Part shown: positions 18,702 to 28,436 of the stretch, piece after piece | Layout: each line of letters opens with the position of its first letter | Numbering within the stretch: position 1 is the first letter of the stretch | DNA from: Weissella viridescens | GTDB taxonomy: Bacteria > Bacillota > Bacilli > Lactobacillales > Lactobacillaceae | Direction: 5' to 3' | Assembly: GCF_003862435.1 (NCBI RefSeq) | Contig: NZ_RHGY01000002.1 | Coordinates: forward strand, 1-64,000 | DNA length: 64,000 nt | Translations under genes and position numbers: made by a program | The notes under the pieces: model-generated | The model's database searches: none | Told to the model about the DNA's origin: nothing | The model's input: only the letters and a program-made list of their open reading frames with translations

Positions 18702-19547
18702 ATGTCAAATGTAAAAATTGTAACAGATTCTTCAGCGATTTTAAGTGATGAAGAAGTTGAAACCTATAATGTGACAGTCATTCCAATGAGTTTGACGATT
18801 GATGGGACGCTTTACCAAGATGGAGTCACAATTGGTCGAAATGAGTTTCTTGATAAGATGAAAGTGGCCAAGGAATTACCAACTACTTCACAACCACCAA
18901 TCGGTGAATTTACGAAAGTGTATGAAAATTTAGTTGCAGATGGGGCGAGTGTCATTTCTGTCCACATGTCAGGTGGTCTATCAGGAACAGTTAATGCGGC
19001 CAAGCAGGCAGCTGAATTGGTTGATGGTGACATAACGGTTGTGGATTCAACCTTTATTGATCGTGCTGAAGCCTTCCAAGTACTTACGGCAGCCGAACTA
19101 GCGCAACAGGGTGCGACGGTTCCTGAAATTCTTGAACAAGTCGTATTAACGCGCGAGAAATCAGTGTCGCATATTTTTGTCGCTGAAATGGATAATCTGG
19201 TTAAGGGTGGACGAATTTCAAAAACAGCCGGTGCAGTTGCTAGCTTATTGAATATTCATGCTGGGTTGCATCTGGCAGACGGTGGTTTTGCAATTGATGT
19301 TAAGGCGCGTGGTGCCAAAGCAATTAAAAAATACATGCACAAAATTATTGACGATATGCAAGCCTTACCAGTGGGAATGCGACGAATTGATGTATCCCAT
19401 GCGGGGGTACCGGAAAAAGCTAATGAATTAACAGAGGCGCTCCAAACAGCATTTCCAGATGTAACGGTGCATACCTTTGAAACATCACCTAATTCTGCAA
19501 CTCATGCCGGAGCGGGTGCGTTAGCGATTGCCTACGAGACAAAATAA
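18702..19547 (+). CDS. DegV/FakB fatty-acid-binding protein, copy 2
   Basis: 281 residues with VTDSSAILS, LPTTSQPPIGEF, HMSGGLSGTVNAAKQAA, LVKGGRISKTAG and THAGAGALAIAYE. Much closer to copy 3 than to copy 1. Own upstream region with TGCCATAAT (18658-18666) as an extended -10, so the three genes are probably separate transcripts. A FakA partner is not in the window. Confidence 0.92.
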   Translation: MSNVKIVTDSSAILSDEEVETYNVTVIPMSLTIDGTLYQDGVTIGRNEFLDKMKVAKELPTTSQPPIGEFTKVYENLVADGASVISVHMSGGLSGTVNAAKQAAELVDGDITVVDSTFIDRAEAFQVLTAAELAQQGATVPEILEQVVLTREKSVSHIFVAEMDNLVKGGRISKTAGAVASLLNIHAGLHLADGGFAIDVKARGAKAIKKYMHKIIDDMQALPVGMRRIDVSHAGVPEKANELTEALQTAFPDVTVHTFETSPNSATHAGAGALAIAYETK

Positions 19548-19643
19548 GGTTGTAAGCAACGTCATTCAGGAAAGCTTTCAATTGCCAGAGTTCGTTTGAA
19601 TATGGCATAATAAAAGAAAATAATGCAGACTGCGAGGAAAGAT

Positions 19644-20489
19644 ATGGCTCAGGTTAAAATTGTGACTGATTCAACGGCATTGATTAGCCCAGAAGAAGTT
19701 GAAAAATTTGGAATTACGGTGATTCCATTAAGCGTAATGATTGATGGAACCGTTTATCAAGATGGTGTAACAATCGGACGTAATGAATTCGTTGAAAAGA
19801 TGGCTGAAGCAAAGAACTTACCAAGTACCTCACAGCCACCGCTAGGCGTATTCACAGAGGCCTATGAACGTTTAGCTAAAGATGGTTCACAAATCATTTC
19901 AATTCATTTGAGTAAAGGTTTGTCAGGAACAGTTGATGCTGCACGTCAAGCGGCGATGTTGGTGAATGCTGATATTACAGTTTTGGATTCTGATTTCATT
20001 GATCGAGCTGAAGGTTTCCAAGCTCTAGCCGCAGCTGAATTAGCACAAACTGGTGCCTCAAAGGATGAAGTTTTGGCTAAAATCCAAGAAGTACATGATA
20101 AGACTCAACTGTACTTAACGGTGGCGGAATTAGATAACTTGGTTAAGGGTGGTCGTCTATCAAAAACAGCTGGATTTGTTGCTGGTTTGATGAATATCCA
20201 AGTTGGGGCCCATGTCGTTAAGGGTGATATTGAAGTCGAAGTTAAGGGTCGTGGTGCCAAAGCGATTAAGAAGTATATTAATGGCATTATCGAACAAATG
20301 AAGGCCGAACCAACGGGAATTAAGTATATTAATTTTGCTCATGTTGGTATTCAAGAAAAAATTGAAGAATTAGCCAAAGAAGTACAAGAAATTTTCCCAG
20401 ATGCTGGGATTCAAGTCTTTGAAACTTCACCAACTGTGGCAACACATGCCGGTCCAGGTGCATTAGGTATTAGTTACGAAGTTAATTAA
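19644..20489 (+). CDS. DegV/FakB fatty-acid-binding protein, copy 3
   Basis: 281 residues with VTDSTALIS, LPSTSQPPLGVF, HLSKGLSGTVDAARQAA, LVKGGRLSKTAG and THAGPGALGISYE. ATG is selected for GAGGAAAG upstream; an ATG seven codons earlier has no SD. A CATAAT -10 with TGG in front lies in its own 96-bp leader. The codon usage looks more biased to highly expressed codons than in copy 1. A strong terminator follows. Confidence 0.92.
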   Translation: MAQVKIVTDSTALISPEEVEKFGITVIPLSVMIDGTVYQDGVTIGRNEFVEKMAEAKNLPSTSQPPLGVFTEAYERLAKDGSQIISIHLSKGLSGTVDAARQAAMLVNADITVLDSDFIDRAEGFQALAAAELAQTGASKDEVLAKIQEVHDKTQLYLTVAELDNLVKGGRLSKTAGFVAGLMNIQVGAHVVKGDIEVEVKGRGAKAIKKYINGIIEQMKAEPTGIKYINFAHVGIQEKIEELAKEVQEIFPDAGIQVFETSPTVATHAGPGALGISYEVN

Positions 20490-20499
20490 GCATATACCA

Positions 20500-20531
20500 A
20501 GCAATTAACATCCAGTTAATTGCTTTTTTTG
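20500..20531 (+). terminator. Intrinsic terminator after third degV
   Basis: AGCAATTAAC / GTTAATTGCT, 5-nt loop, T7. Confidence 0.94.
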
Positions 20532-20573
20532 TGCTAAAATTAGTTAACTAAAAAAATAAAAGCGAGGGACATT

Positions 20574-20795
20574 ATGCGACGTCCATTTTTTTCATGGTTG
20601 ATGACGCAACGTAACCCTGTTGCGGCGAATGAGGTTCAGACATTTGCAAATGGGGCTTTTTACGATCAACAGTTCCCAAAGCAAAGTAGTGATTTTGATG
20701 AAATTTCACGCTATTTGGAAGAGAATGCAAATTATTTGCATACTGTCACAACATTTGATGAAGCCTGGTCACAATATTTGGCTTCTGAAACGTAA
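20574..20795 (+). CDS. YozE family protein (UPF0346)
   Basis: 73-residue SAM-like small protein of unknown role, conserved in Firmicutes. Typical features: SWLMTQRNP near the start, then AFYDQQFPKQSSDFDEISRYLE and a C-terminal FDEAWSQYL. First gene of a yozE-rbgA-rnhB-dprA group. SD GCGAGGGAC. Confidence 0.88.
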   Translation: MRRPFFSWLMTQRNPVAANEVQTFANGAFYDQQFPKQSSDFDEISRYLEENANYLHTVTTFDEAWSQYLASET

Positions 20796-20811
20796 TTGAA
20801 AGGAGTGCTCA

Positions 20812-21684
20812 ATGGCACAAATTATACAATGGTATCCCGGACATATGGCGAAGGCCTTCCGGTTGATGCGCGAAAATATGAAGCATGTGGACATCGTGTT
20901 TGAACTAGTGGATGCACGTATCCCAGCTTCTTCTCGTAATCCGGAACTGGATGAAGTGCTTGGACAAAAGCCACGTTTGTTAGTCCTAACGAAAACTGAT
21001 TTGGCTGACCCAGCCCGGACTAAAGAATGGGTCCAATATTTTAAGGACCAAGGTTTGGCCGTGGTTGCGTTGGATACTCGTGGACATAAGACACCGCAAA
21101 TTATGACAAAAGCAGCCCGTGAAGTTTTAGCGGATAAATGGGCCAACCTGGCTGAAAAAGGGGTCAAAGATAAGGCCATTCGTGCCCTTGTTGCTGGAAT
21201 TCCAAACGTTGGTAAGTCAACCCTTTTGAATCACCTCGTGACTAAAAATGTTGCCATTACCGGTGATCGTCCTGGTGTTACAAAGAAACTACAGTGGTTA
21301 AAGACGCCGACTAACTTGGAACTGCTAGATACACCAGGGGTCCTTTGGCCAAAGTTTGAAGATAAGCGCGTTGGTGAACATTTAGCCATGACGGGGGCCA
21401 TCAAGGATCAATTAATCAATAATGATGATGTGGCCTTAGGCATGATTAAATTCATGCGTGATTATAACCCTAAAGCAATTACCGAACGCTATCACTTGCC
21501 CGAAGATAGTTTTGACACCATGAGCGATGTTGATATTTTGCTCTTAATTACGCAAAAATTAGGCTTTAAGGATGATTACGATCGTGCTGCTGAACGGATG
21601 CTAATTGATTTACGTCGTGGCAAGTTGGGGCAATATACCTTAGAAGTTCCGGCTGATCACATTGGAGAGGTTGTTGATGACTGA
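20812..21684 (+). CDS. rbgA: Ribosome biogenesis GTPase RbgA (YlqF)
   Basis: Circularly permuted GTPase needed for a late step of 50S assembly. 290 residues. Motif order is permuted: G4 (LTKTDL, about residue 62) precedes G1 (GIPNVGKSTLLN, about 130), then G2 and G3 (DTPGVLWP). The N-terminal IQWYPGHMAKA is characteristic. AAAGGAG upstream. Overlaps rnhB by 8 bp. Confidence 0.95.
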   Translation: MAQIIQWYPGHMAKAFRLMRENMKHVDIVFELVDARIPASSRNPELDEVLGQKPRLLVLTKTDLADPARTKEWVQYFKDQGLAVVALDTRGHKTPQIMTKAAREVLADKWANLAEKGVKDKAIRALVAGIPNVGKSTLLNHLVTKNVAITGDRPGVTKKLQWLKTPTNLELLDTPGVLWPKFEDKRVGEHLAMTGAIKDQLINNDDVALGMIKFMRDYNPKAITERYHLPEDSFDTMSDVDILLLITQKLGFKDDYDRAAERMLIDLRRGKLGQYTLEVPADHIGEVVDD

Positions 21685-22441
21685 GCCTAAGTCCACGATT
21701 GCCCAGATTAAAGCAGCTCTGCAAGATCACCCAAGTTCTGCAGAGCTTAAAAGCTGGCGTCAAGATGAGCGGGCAGGGGTTCAAAAATTAATGACGCAAT
21801 ATGATAAGCAACAAGCTAAAGTTGACCAAATGCGTGAGGCATTTCAGCAACGGCTTAGTTTTGAACAAAGCGCATGGGAACAAGGACAACGCATCGCGGG
21901 GGTCGACGAAGTTGGTCGAGGACCACTAGCGGGACCTGTCGTTGCAGCCGCTGTCGTGATTGATGAGTCATTTGATTTATTAGCCGTGCATGATTCCAAG
22001 CAACTTTCAGAAAAAAAGCGGTTAGCCCTAGACGCCCAAATTAAGGCAGAAGTTGTTGATTATGCTTTTGGCGTAGTCGATGCCCAAACCATTGATGAAG
22101 TCAATATATACGAAGCCAGTCGAATTGCTATGAAACAAGCGATTGAACAATTGACTGTCCCAATTGATGGGTTAGTGATTGATGCCATGACGGTTGATTT
22201 ACCATTACCTCAGGAAAAATTGATTAAAGGGGATGACCGTAGTATCAGCATTGGAGCTGCCTCAATTCTCGCAAAAAATTATCGTGATCAATTGATGGCG
22301 CAATATGACGAAACTTATCCTGGTTATGGCTTTGCGCACAATGCTGGCTATGGGACGAAAGCGCATTTAGATGGTCTTAAAGCGCAAGGTGCATCGCCAA
22401 TTCATCGCAAAACGTTCGCTCCAGTTAAAAATTATGTATAA
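21677..22441 (+). CDS. rnhB: Ribonuclease HII
   Basis: Removes ribonucleotides and RNA primers from RNA-DNA hybrids. 254 residues. Catalytic core begins at GVDEVGRGPLAGPVVAAAV (DEVGRG, about residue 78), with AMTVDLP and SIGAASILAKNYRD later. An N-terminal extension of about 70 residues (IAQIKAALQDHPS...) is usual in Firmicutes. GGAGAGG 6 nt upstream fixes the ATG, inside the rbgA end. Confidence 0.95.
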   Translation: MTEPKSTIAQIKAALQDHPSSAELKSWRQDERAGVQKLMTQYDKQQAKVDQMREAFQQRLSFEQSAWEQGQRIAGVDEVGRGPLAGPVVAAAVVIDESFDLLAVHDSKQLSEKKRLALDAQIKAEVVDYAFGVVDAQTIDEVNIYEASRIAMKQAIEQLTVPIDGLVIDAMTVDLPLPQEKLIKGDDRSISIGAASILAKNYRDQLMAQYDETYPGYGFAHNAGYGTKAHLDGLKAQGASPIHRKTFAPVKNYV

Positions 22442-22507
22442 AATACGTTGCATGGCGTCTCTTTTTTTAAATAAAGGGGGGACAAACATGCAACGTATTT
22501 TTTTGTT
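22440..22507 (+). promoter_or_regulatory. Inverted repeat spanning the rnhB-dprA junction and dprA start codon
   Basis: Perfect 15-bp arms AAAATACGTTGCATG (22440-22454) and CATGCAACGTATTTT (22487-22501), 32 bp apart, with T-runs after both the inner region and the right arm. The right arm contains the dprA ATG (22488) and codons 2-5. The fold would act as a terminator for rnhB or block dprA initiation. Confidence 0.8.
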
Positions 22508-23342
22508 GTGGTTAATGTTATTGCCAATTACGGTGAAACAACGTTCGCATATTTGGGCGTGGGCCCAAGCCAGACAAGCGTATCGGTGCAACTTAGCATG
22601 GATGGAAGATTGTGGGTTTTCTGATACCCAACAACAAAAATTAAAGCATTGGTATACGCAGACATCATGGTCAACATTGTTGGGGCATTTGCAAAATGTT
22701 CCAACGCTTACCATCCTTGATGATGCTTATCCATTTTGTTTAAAAATGATTGCGCAACCACCACTGGTATTGTTCTATGCGGGAGATTTATCCTTATTGA
22801 AACGTAAAACAGTGGCAATTGTGGGGAGTCGACAAATACAAGCCAATACACTCGCCGTGCTGAAGACGTGGGTGCCAGAACTTGTCCGACAAGGGTATAC
22901 CGTCATTTCCGGAAATGCAGCTGGAGTCGATAGTGTGGTACATCGGTTAGTTTTAGGCCAGCGTGGTCAAACTATTGCAGTAATTGGCACTGGACTAGAT
23001 TATTGTTATCCCAAAACAAACAGTGCCTTACAAAAATACATTAGTGAAGTGGGATTGGTATTGTCCGAATATTTACCTTGGTTTGGGCCAAAACAATGGC
23101 ACTTTCCAGAGCGTAACCGGATTATTGTTGGTTTAACTCAAGATGTGTTCATCTGCCAAGCTGCCCAGAAGTCAGGCACAATGGTGACAGCAGAAATCGC
23201 TTTAGATGAAAACCGTAACCTCTGGGTATTACCAGGTAATGTACTTGATCCAGCCTATGCGGGCAGTTTCGATTTAATTCGTGAGGGGGCGCAAATCCTT
23301 ATCGATGTCACCGATTTTACACAGGGAAACGATAATATGTAG
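22488..23342 (+). CDS. dprA: DNA-processing protein DprA
   Basis: Loads RecA on incoming single-stranded DNA during transformation. 284 residues. Rossmann-like core with KTVAIVGSRQIQ, GYTVISGNAAGVDSVVHR, TIAVIGTGLDYCYPKTN and FPERNRIIVGLTQDVF; the N-terminal SAM-like part is short. The ATG follows GGGGGG; a longer reading frame into rnhB is rejected because this SD is strong. Its start codon lies in a large inverted repeat. Confidence 0.94.
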   Translation: MQRIFLLWLMLLPITVKQRSHIWAWAQARQAYRCNLAWMEDCGFSDTQQQKLKHWYTQTSWSTLLGHLQNVPTLTILDDAYPFCLKMIAQPPLVLFYAGDLSLLKRKTVAIVGSRQIQANTLAVLKTWVPELVRQGYTVISGNAAGVDSVVHRLVLGQRGQTIAVIGTGLDYCYPKTNSALQKYISEVGLVLSEYLPWFGPKQWHFPERNRIIVGLTQDVFICQAAQKSGTMVTAEIALDENRNLWVLPGNVLDPAYAGSFDLIREGAQILIDVTDFTQGNDNM

Positions 23343-23418
23343 CTAAAATTGAACGACTTTTTAGTCAAAATGGACCATTGTAAAACGTTGCACTACGTTA
23401 AATCTTTCGGTTGTACCT

Positions 23419-23446
23419 TTGCAACACGTGTTTTCTGGTGTATAGT
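23419..23446 (+). promoter_or_regulatory. Promoter of topA-xerC
   Basis: TTGCAA, 16 bp, TATAGT, with TG directly in front of the -10. Confidence 0.65.
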
Positions 23447-23492
23447 TTAGCTGAATGAAATTAATCTATATATGAAGAAAGCGAGCGCGCAA

Positions 23493-25631
23493 ATGGTAGA
23501 AGCAACCAAAACAAAAAAAACAACCAAGCGTGCAACTACAAAAAAAACAACTAAACGTAAAAAGAATCTTGTTATTGTGGAGTCACCATCTAAAGCAAAA
23601 ACAATTGAGAAATATTTAGGAAGTAATTATAAAGTAGTTGCAAGTATCGGGCATATCCGTGATCTACCAAAATCACAAATGGGTGTCGATATTGAGCATG
23701 ACTATACACCAAAATATATTAATATCCGTGGTAAAGGCGATATTATTAAAGGCCTAAAAAAAGAGGCTAAAGCTGCCAACCACGTTTATCTCGCATCTGA
23801 CCCGGACCGTGAAGGGGAAGCCATTGCATGGCACCTATCAAATATCCTAGATTTGGACATGGATGCCGGAGAGAACCGTGTTGTCTTTAATGAAATCACC
23901 AAAGATGCTGTTAAAGATGCCTTTAAAAAGCCACGTAAAATTGATATGAACTTGGTTGATGCACAACAAGCCCGGCGTGTCTTGGACCGTCTGGTTGGGT
24001 ATTCAATTTCGCCTATTTTGTGGAAGAAGGTAAAACCTGGCTTGTCAGCTGGACGTGTGCAAACCATTGCACTGGGGCTGGTCATTGATCGTGAACATGA
24101 GATTCAAGCGTTCCAACCTGAAGAATACTGGACCTTGGACACACAATTCAAAAAGAATCGTTCTAAATTCAAGGCCGATTTTTGGGGCTTGGCAGGTAAG
24201 AAGATGGATTTGCCAGATAATGATGCGGTCCAAGACATTATCAAACGCTTAGACCAACAGGGTGACTTTGAGATTGTCAAAGTTGAAGCTAAAGAACGTC
24301 GTCGTAATCCACAACCACCATTTACAACATCGACCATGCAACAGGCAGCCAATAATCAATTGAATTTCCGAGCACGGAAAACAATGATGGCTGCCCAACA
24401 ATTGTATGAAGGAATTAACTTGGGTGGTAAGGAAGGTTCAGTCGGTTTGATTACCTATATGCGTACTGACTCAACCCGAATTTCAAGCATTGCCAAGAAT
24501 GATGCGGCACATTTCATCCATACTGAATATGGCGAAGAATATGCTGCATCAAAGCCAGTGCAAGGTAAGCCACAAGAAGGAGCACAGGATGCCCACGAAG
24601 CGGTACGGCCGACTTCAGTTTATCGCACACCTGCTTCAGTAAAAGATAAGTTAACGAATGATCAGTTTAAATTGTATCAATTGATTTGGTCACGTTTTGT
24701 TGCATCACAAATGACCCCTGAAGTTCTAGATACGATGGCCGTCACGATTGAACAAAATGACGTGCAATTCCGGGCCAATGGTTCAAAGACGAAGTTCCAA
24801 GGGTTCACAAAAGCCTATCCTGCAGCTCGAGAGAAAGACAACAAGTTACCTGAACTAGCTGTTGGGGATGTTGTGACAATGGAACAACTTTCACCAGATC
24901 AACACTTTACGCAGCCGCCTGCTCGTTATACTGAAGCGGCCTTAGTTAAAGCGCTAGAAGAAAATGGTGTTGGACGACCATCAACTTATGCAGCAACGAT
25001 TGAAACCATTCAAAAACGTGCTTATGTGAAGCGTGATGCCAAGAAATTTGTGCCAACTGAAATCGGTGAATTGGTGCAAGGGACTATGGATGAATTTTTC
25101 CCTGACATCACCAATGTGAAGTTCACGGCGCAGGTCGAAAATGAACTTGACGAAGTTGAAGAGGGTGATAAAAATTGGGTCACTGTTGTTGATGACTTTT
25201 ATAAGCCATTTTCAAAGGAGCTGGCAACGGCTGAATCCGAGATGGATAAAGTGGTCCTTAAAGACGAATTGGCCGGTGAAAACTGTCCTGTTTGTGGATC
25301 ACCAATTTTAATCAAGCTTGGTCGTTACGGAAAGTTCAAGGCTTGTTCACGTTTCCCAGATTGTCGTTATACTGAGACAATTGTTGAGCAAATTGGCTTG
25401 ACGTGTCCAAAATGTAAGACTGGTGAAGTGGTTGAGCGTAAAACTCGTCGTGGGCGTACGTTCTACGGATGTTCACGTTATCCGGATTGTGACTTTGTGA
25501 CATGGGATAAGCCGACTAAGGACACCCTTCCTGATGGGACTACGCCTAAAAAGGATGATGGTAAGGGTGATAAGGATACTGATAAAAAGGCAGATGCCAC
25601 ATCCGATGCTGAAACGGGTAAGGCTGAATAA
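23493..25631 (+). CDS. topA: DNA topoisomerase I (type IA)
   Basis: Relaxes negative supercoils. TOPRIM domain first ([32 protein letters not shown]), active-site Tyr in [13 protein letters not shown] (about residue 320), then two C-terminal C4 zinc fingers (CPVCGSP...CSRFPDC and CPKCKTG...CSRYPDC) and an acidic Lys/Asp-rich tail. An unusual Thr/Lys-rich N-terminal extension ([18 protein letters not shown]) precedes TOPRIM. The second ATG is preferred; neither ATG has a good SD and the first starts 7 codons earlier. Confidence 0.95.
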   Translation: MVEATKTKKTTKRATTKKTTKRKKNLVIVESPSKAKTIEKYLGSNYKVVASIGHIRDLPKSQMGVDIEHDYTPKYINIRGKGDIIKGLKKEAKAANHVYLASDPDREGEAIAWHLSNILDLDMDAGENRVVFNEITKDAVKDAFKKPRKIDMNLVDAQQARRVLDRLVGYSISPILWKKVKPGLSAGRVQTIALGLVIDREHEIQAFQPEEYWTLDTQFKKNRSKFKADFWGLAGKKMDLPDNDAVQDIIKRLDQQGDFEIVKVEAKERRRNPQPPFTTSTMQQAANNQLNFRARKTMMAAQQLYEGINLGGKEGSVGLITYMRTDSTRISSIAKNDAAHFIHTEYGEEYAASKPVQGKPQEGAQDAHEAVRPTSVYRTPASVKDKLTNDQFKLYQLIWSRFVASQMTPEVLDTMAVTIEQNDVQFRANGSKTKFQGFTKAYPAAREKDNKLPELAVGDVVTMEQLSPDQHFTQPPARYTEAALVKALEENGVGRPSTYAATIETIQKRAYVKRDAKKFVPTEIGELVQGTMDEFFPDITNVKFTAQVENELDEVEEGDKNWVTVVDDFYKPFSKELATAESEMDKVVLKDELAGENCPVCGSPILIKLGRYGKFKACSRFPDCRYTETIVEQIGLTCPKCKTGEVVERKTRRGRTFYGCSRYPDCDFVTWDKPTKDTLPDGTTPKKDDGKGDKDTDKKADATSDAETGKAE

Positions 25632-26542
25632 TGTTTGATTATATTGAACGATTTTTAGACTATTTACAAGTTGAACGTCAATATTCAGATGAAACCCAAC
25701 GTGCTTACAAGTCTGATATTTATGAGTTCGTCCAGTTTTTGGGTGAAACCAATGCCAAGGACGAGACCGTTGATTTAACGGCTGTCACGAGTTTAGACGT
25801 GCGTGTTTTTTTGTCACATCTCTATGAACGTGGCGATAGCACGCGGACGATTGCTCGAAAAGTCAGCTCATTACGCTCTTTCTACGAATTTTTAGAACGC
25901 AATGACGCAATTGACCATAATCCTTTTGATGGGGTTCAATTAAAAAAAGCGGGGCAACATTTGCCACGCTATTTTTATGAAAAAGAATTGAATCGCCTTT
26001 TTGAAGTCGCTCAAGCAGATCAATCACCGCTCGGTCAACGTAATTTATTAATTTTAGAGATGTTGTACGGGACGGGGATGCGTGTCTCAGAACTGGCCGA
26101 TCTCGATTTAACAATGATTGATCAACGCGCCAAAATTATCACCGTCACAGGTAAAGGAAATAAGACTCGGATTGTGCCATATGGTCAATATGCACAAAAA
26201 GCCTTGCAGCAATACCTTGCTGATGGTCGCCTGCAATTAATGCAACCAGATAGCGATCCGAATCATGTGTTGTTTAACCAGCGCGGGAAACCATTGGCAA
26301 CTGGTGGCATTGAGTATGTCTTGAAGAAACTAGGTAAACAGGCCGGACTTACGCAGAACATTTCCGCGCACATGTTTCGGCATACGTATGCGACTGATTT
26401 ATTGAATAATGGTGCTGATTTGAGAACCGTTCAACAGTTATTGGGGCACAGTAGTTTGAGTACCACACAAATTTATACGCACGTGACGACGCAATCGCTT
26501 CAAGAAAATTATCGTAAATTTTTCCCACGGGCGAATGAGTGA
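25631..26542 (+). CDS. xerC: Tyrosine recombinase XerC (CodV)
   Basis: Resolves chromosome dimers at dif. 303 residues. N-terminal SAM-like core-binding domain (about 1-90), catalytic domain with Arg in YGTGMRVSEL, Lys in TGKGNKTR, HMFRHTYATDLL (His-Arg), LLGHSSLSTTQIYTHV (His and nucleophile Tyr). ATG overlaps the topA stop by one base; the topA-xerC pair is the standard Firmicutes order. Confidence 0.93.
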   Translation: MFDYIERFLDYLQVERQYSDETQRAYKSDIYEFVQFLGETNAKDETVDLTAVTSLDVRVFLSHLYERGDSTRTIARKVSSLRSFYEFLERNDAIDHNPFDGVQLKKAGQHLPRYFYEKELNRLFEVAQADQSPLGQRNLLILEMLYGTGMRVSELADLDLTMIDQRAKIITVTGKGNKTRIVPYGQYAQKALQQYLADGRLQLMQPDSDPNHVLFNQRGKPLATGGIEYVLKKLGKQAGLTQNISAHMFRHTYATDLLNNGADLRTVQQLLGHSSLSTTQIYTHVTTQSLQENYRKFFPRANE

Positions 26543-26630
26543 AAAACTGCACTAAATTGGACTAGACAATTGTGGAATACTTGATAGAATAAAGATGAAG
26601 TATCGAAAAATATGCAGTTGGAGGCTGGCC

Positions 26631-27503
26631 ATGGCAGTTTTGTTAGATAATGGAAGTTTAGCAGTTGAAATTTCAACACAGGGAGCTGAGCTCACCAGTG
26701 TTAAAAATAAAGAAAGTGGGTATGAGTATCTTTGGGAAGGTGATCCAACGATTTGGGGCCGACACGCTCCAAATCTATTTCCAATTGTTGGACGCTTAAA
26801 AGGGGATCGCTACAAGTATCGTGATAAGACATATTTCATGACGCAACATGGGTTTGCTCGTGATAACGCGTTTGAATTAGTCGAGCATACAGATTCAACA
26901 GCACGTTTACGCTTAGTTGATTCACCAGAAACCCGCTCAATCTATCCATTCCGTTTCCAGTTTGATGTGGTCTATCGTTTAACGGATCAAGATACTTTGG
27001 GCATCGCATATGCTGTGACAAATACTGATACACATGATATTTATTTCTCAGTTGGGGGACATCCAGCCTTTAAGGTACCCTTGGCTGAGTTTAATGAATA
27101 CTATATTAATGTTGATCCACGACGTATTTATCCAACCGCGCAGTTGGTCGGTCCTTACCTAGATAATAATATTGAAGGCAGTTTCGATGCACGCGAGCCA
27201 CTTCAATTAGATCGGAATGATTATCGGGATGATGCGACCATCTTACGCACAGATGGGAATCCGACGACATTGGTTTTGTCTAAAAAGACGGCCTCGCATG
27301 GGGTTACGATGCACGTACAAAATGCGAAGTATGTTGGTATTTGGACGCCGTATGCTAAAGATGCTCCCTTTATCTGTATTGAACCATGGTGGGGCATTGC
27401 GGATACTGTTGATGCTGATGGTAATATTGAGCATAAGTATGCCATTAATCGTTTGGCACCTGCGCAAACCTTTACTGGGTCATATTCAATTAGTTTCTTT
27501 TAA
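26631..27503 (+). CDS. Aldose 1-epimerase-like protein (LacX family)
   Basis: 290 residues, galactose mutarotase-like beta-sandwich. Contains GAELTSVKNKESGYEYLWEGDP, HGFARDNAFEL (conserved His), SVGGHPAFKVPL and CIEPWWGIAD. LacX members are mutarotase relatives whose substrate is not settled. GGAGG places the ATG; extended -10 TGATAGAAT upstream gives its own transcript. Possibly sugar-related but not next to a sugar operon. Confidence 0.85.
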   Translation: MAVLLDNGSLAVEISTQGAELTSVKNKESGYEYLWEGDPTIWGRHAPNLFPIVGRLKGDRYKYRDKTYFMTQHGFARDNAFELVEHTDSTARLRLVDSPETRSIYPFRFQFDVVYRLTDQDTLGIAYAVTNTDTHDIYFSVGGHPAFKVPLAEFNEYYINVDPRRIYPTAQLVGPYLDNNIEGSFDAREPLQLDRNDYRDDATILRTDGNPTTLVLSKKTASHGVTMHVQNAKYVGIWTPYAKDAPFICIEPWWGIADTVDADGNIEHKYAINRLAPAQTFTGSYSISFF

Positions 27504-27519
27504 AAAATAAAGATGGAAA

Positions 27520-27556
27520 ATCATTGGTCATGTCAGGTGGCTGATGGTTTTTTTAA
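27520..27556 (+). terminator. Intrinsic terminator of lacX-like gene
   Basis: 11-bp stem (27520-27530 with 27538-27548, several G-U pairs), loop TGTCAGG, T7. Confidence 0.8.
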
Positions 27557-27560
27557 TGGA

Positions 27561-27596
27561 TAAAAAAGCACATATCCGAAGATATGCGCTTTTGCA
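27561..27596 (-). terminator. Intrinsic terminator of plsY
   Basis: Read on the minus strand: AAAAGCGCATATC, loop TTCG, GATATGTGC, T6. It separates plsY from the convergent lacX-like gene. Confidence 0.9.
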
Positions 27597-27601
27597 TTCG
27601 T

Positions 27602-28219
27602 TTACTTGGCCCAATAGACCAGCCCGAATGGAATTAGATTTTCTTGACCATTTTTAATCCGTTTCAGATTACCACGATGACGATAGATAACAAAAATGGT
27701 GAGGACCAGTGCGACGATAAACAACGGCCAATCTTGATAGAGGAGCGCAGCAATCGTGACTGAAAGGAATCCAGCCATTGAGCCAACGGAAACCATGCTA
27801 GTTAAGAAGACGGCGATTCCGAAAGCTAACAGCGCAATGCCAACCATAGGGAGACTGTAAACCATTAAGACGCCTAATGATGTTGCAACAGCTTTACCAC
27901 CCTTGAAACCAATCCAGATTGAGTAGGTGTGACCAATAATGGCACCTAAACCAACGGCGAAATACCAGTAGTCGGCAGGGATAGGTCCCCAGATACATGC
28001 CATTAAGGCTCCAGCAGAGCCCTTAAGGACGTCTAAACATAAGACGATGATCCCGGCAGGTAGTCCCAAATTACGTAATGTATTGGTCGTTCCAATCCCA
28101 CCGGAACCTAATTTTAATAGATTCTTGTGGAAAAAAACTTTCCCAATGATATAACCAAACGGAATTGAACCAATTAAGTAGGCCAATCCTAAACTAATTA
28201 AATAGTGCATTAATGTCAT
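27602..28219 (-). CDS. plsY: Glycerol-3-phosphate acyltransferase PlsY
   Basis: Acylates glycerol-3-phosphate from acyl-phosphate in the membrane, the first step of phospholipid synthesis. 205 residues with five to six helices. Motif 1 LIGSIPFGYIIGKVF, motif 2 GSGGIGTTNTLRNLG, motif 3 GLGAIIGHTYSIWIGFKGGKAVATSLG. Divergent from parE, a conserved Firmicutes arrangement. The three FakB-like genes of this window would feed acyl-phosphate to this enzyme. Confidence 0.95.
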   Translation of the reverse strand: MTLMHYLISLGLAYLIGSIPFGYIIGKVFFHKNLLKLGSGGIGTTNTLRNLGLPAGIIVLCLDVLKGSAGALMACIWGPIPADYWYFAVGLGAIIGHTYSIWIGFKGGKAVATSLGVLMVYSLPMVGIALLAFGIAVFLTSMVSVGSMAGFLSVTIAALLYQDWPLFIVALVLTIFVIYRHRGNLKRIKNGQENLIPFGLVYWAK

Positions 28220-28324
28220 GCGAAACCTCTTTTTATAAATAGTGGAATAATTGCGTGCAAGTCTTATTTTAGCACGCTTATCAAGGTTTGGAGAAAAATT
28301 TAGTTTGAGAATTTATTAATTTGC

Positions 28325-28354
28325 TTGCCATTTGGGAATAAGTTAGGCTAATAT
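28325..28354 (+). promoter_or_regulatory. Candidate parE-parC promoter
   Basis: TTGCCA, 18 bp, TAATAT, 82 bp before parE in the 217-bp plsY-parE divergent region. No other recognised element was found in that gap. Confidence 0.55.
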
Positions 28355-28436
28355 GAAGAACGAATGTGCCAAGCAGCACACTTAACGACACAATTACGTA
28401 AGTTAAAAATAATGTAGGAAGAAAGAGGAAACATCC

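Noticed and set aside
17767-20489. Possible frameshift or gene-conversion product among the degV copies
   Set aside because: All three frames are full length with complete motifs.
22371-22487. Upstream extension of dprA into rnhB
   Set aside because: Overlaps rnhB in another frame and lacks an SD; the strong GGGGGG before 22488 decides the start.
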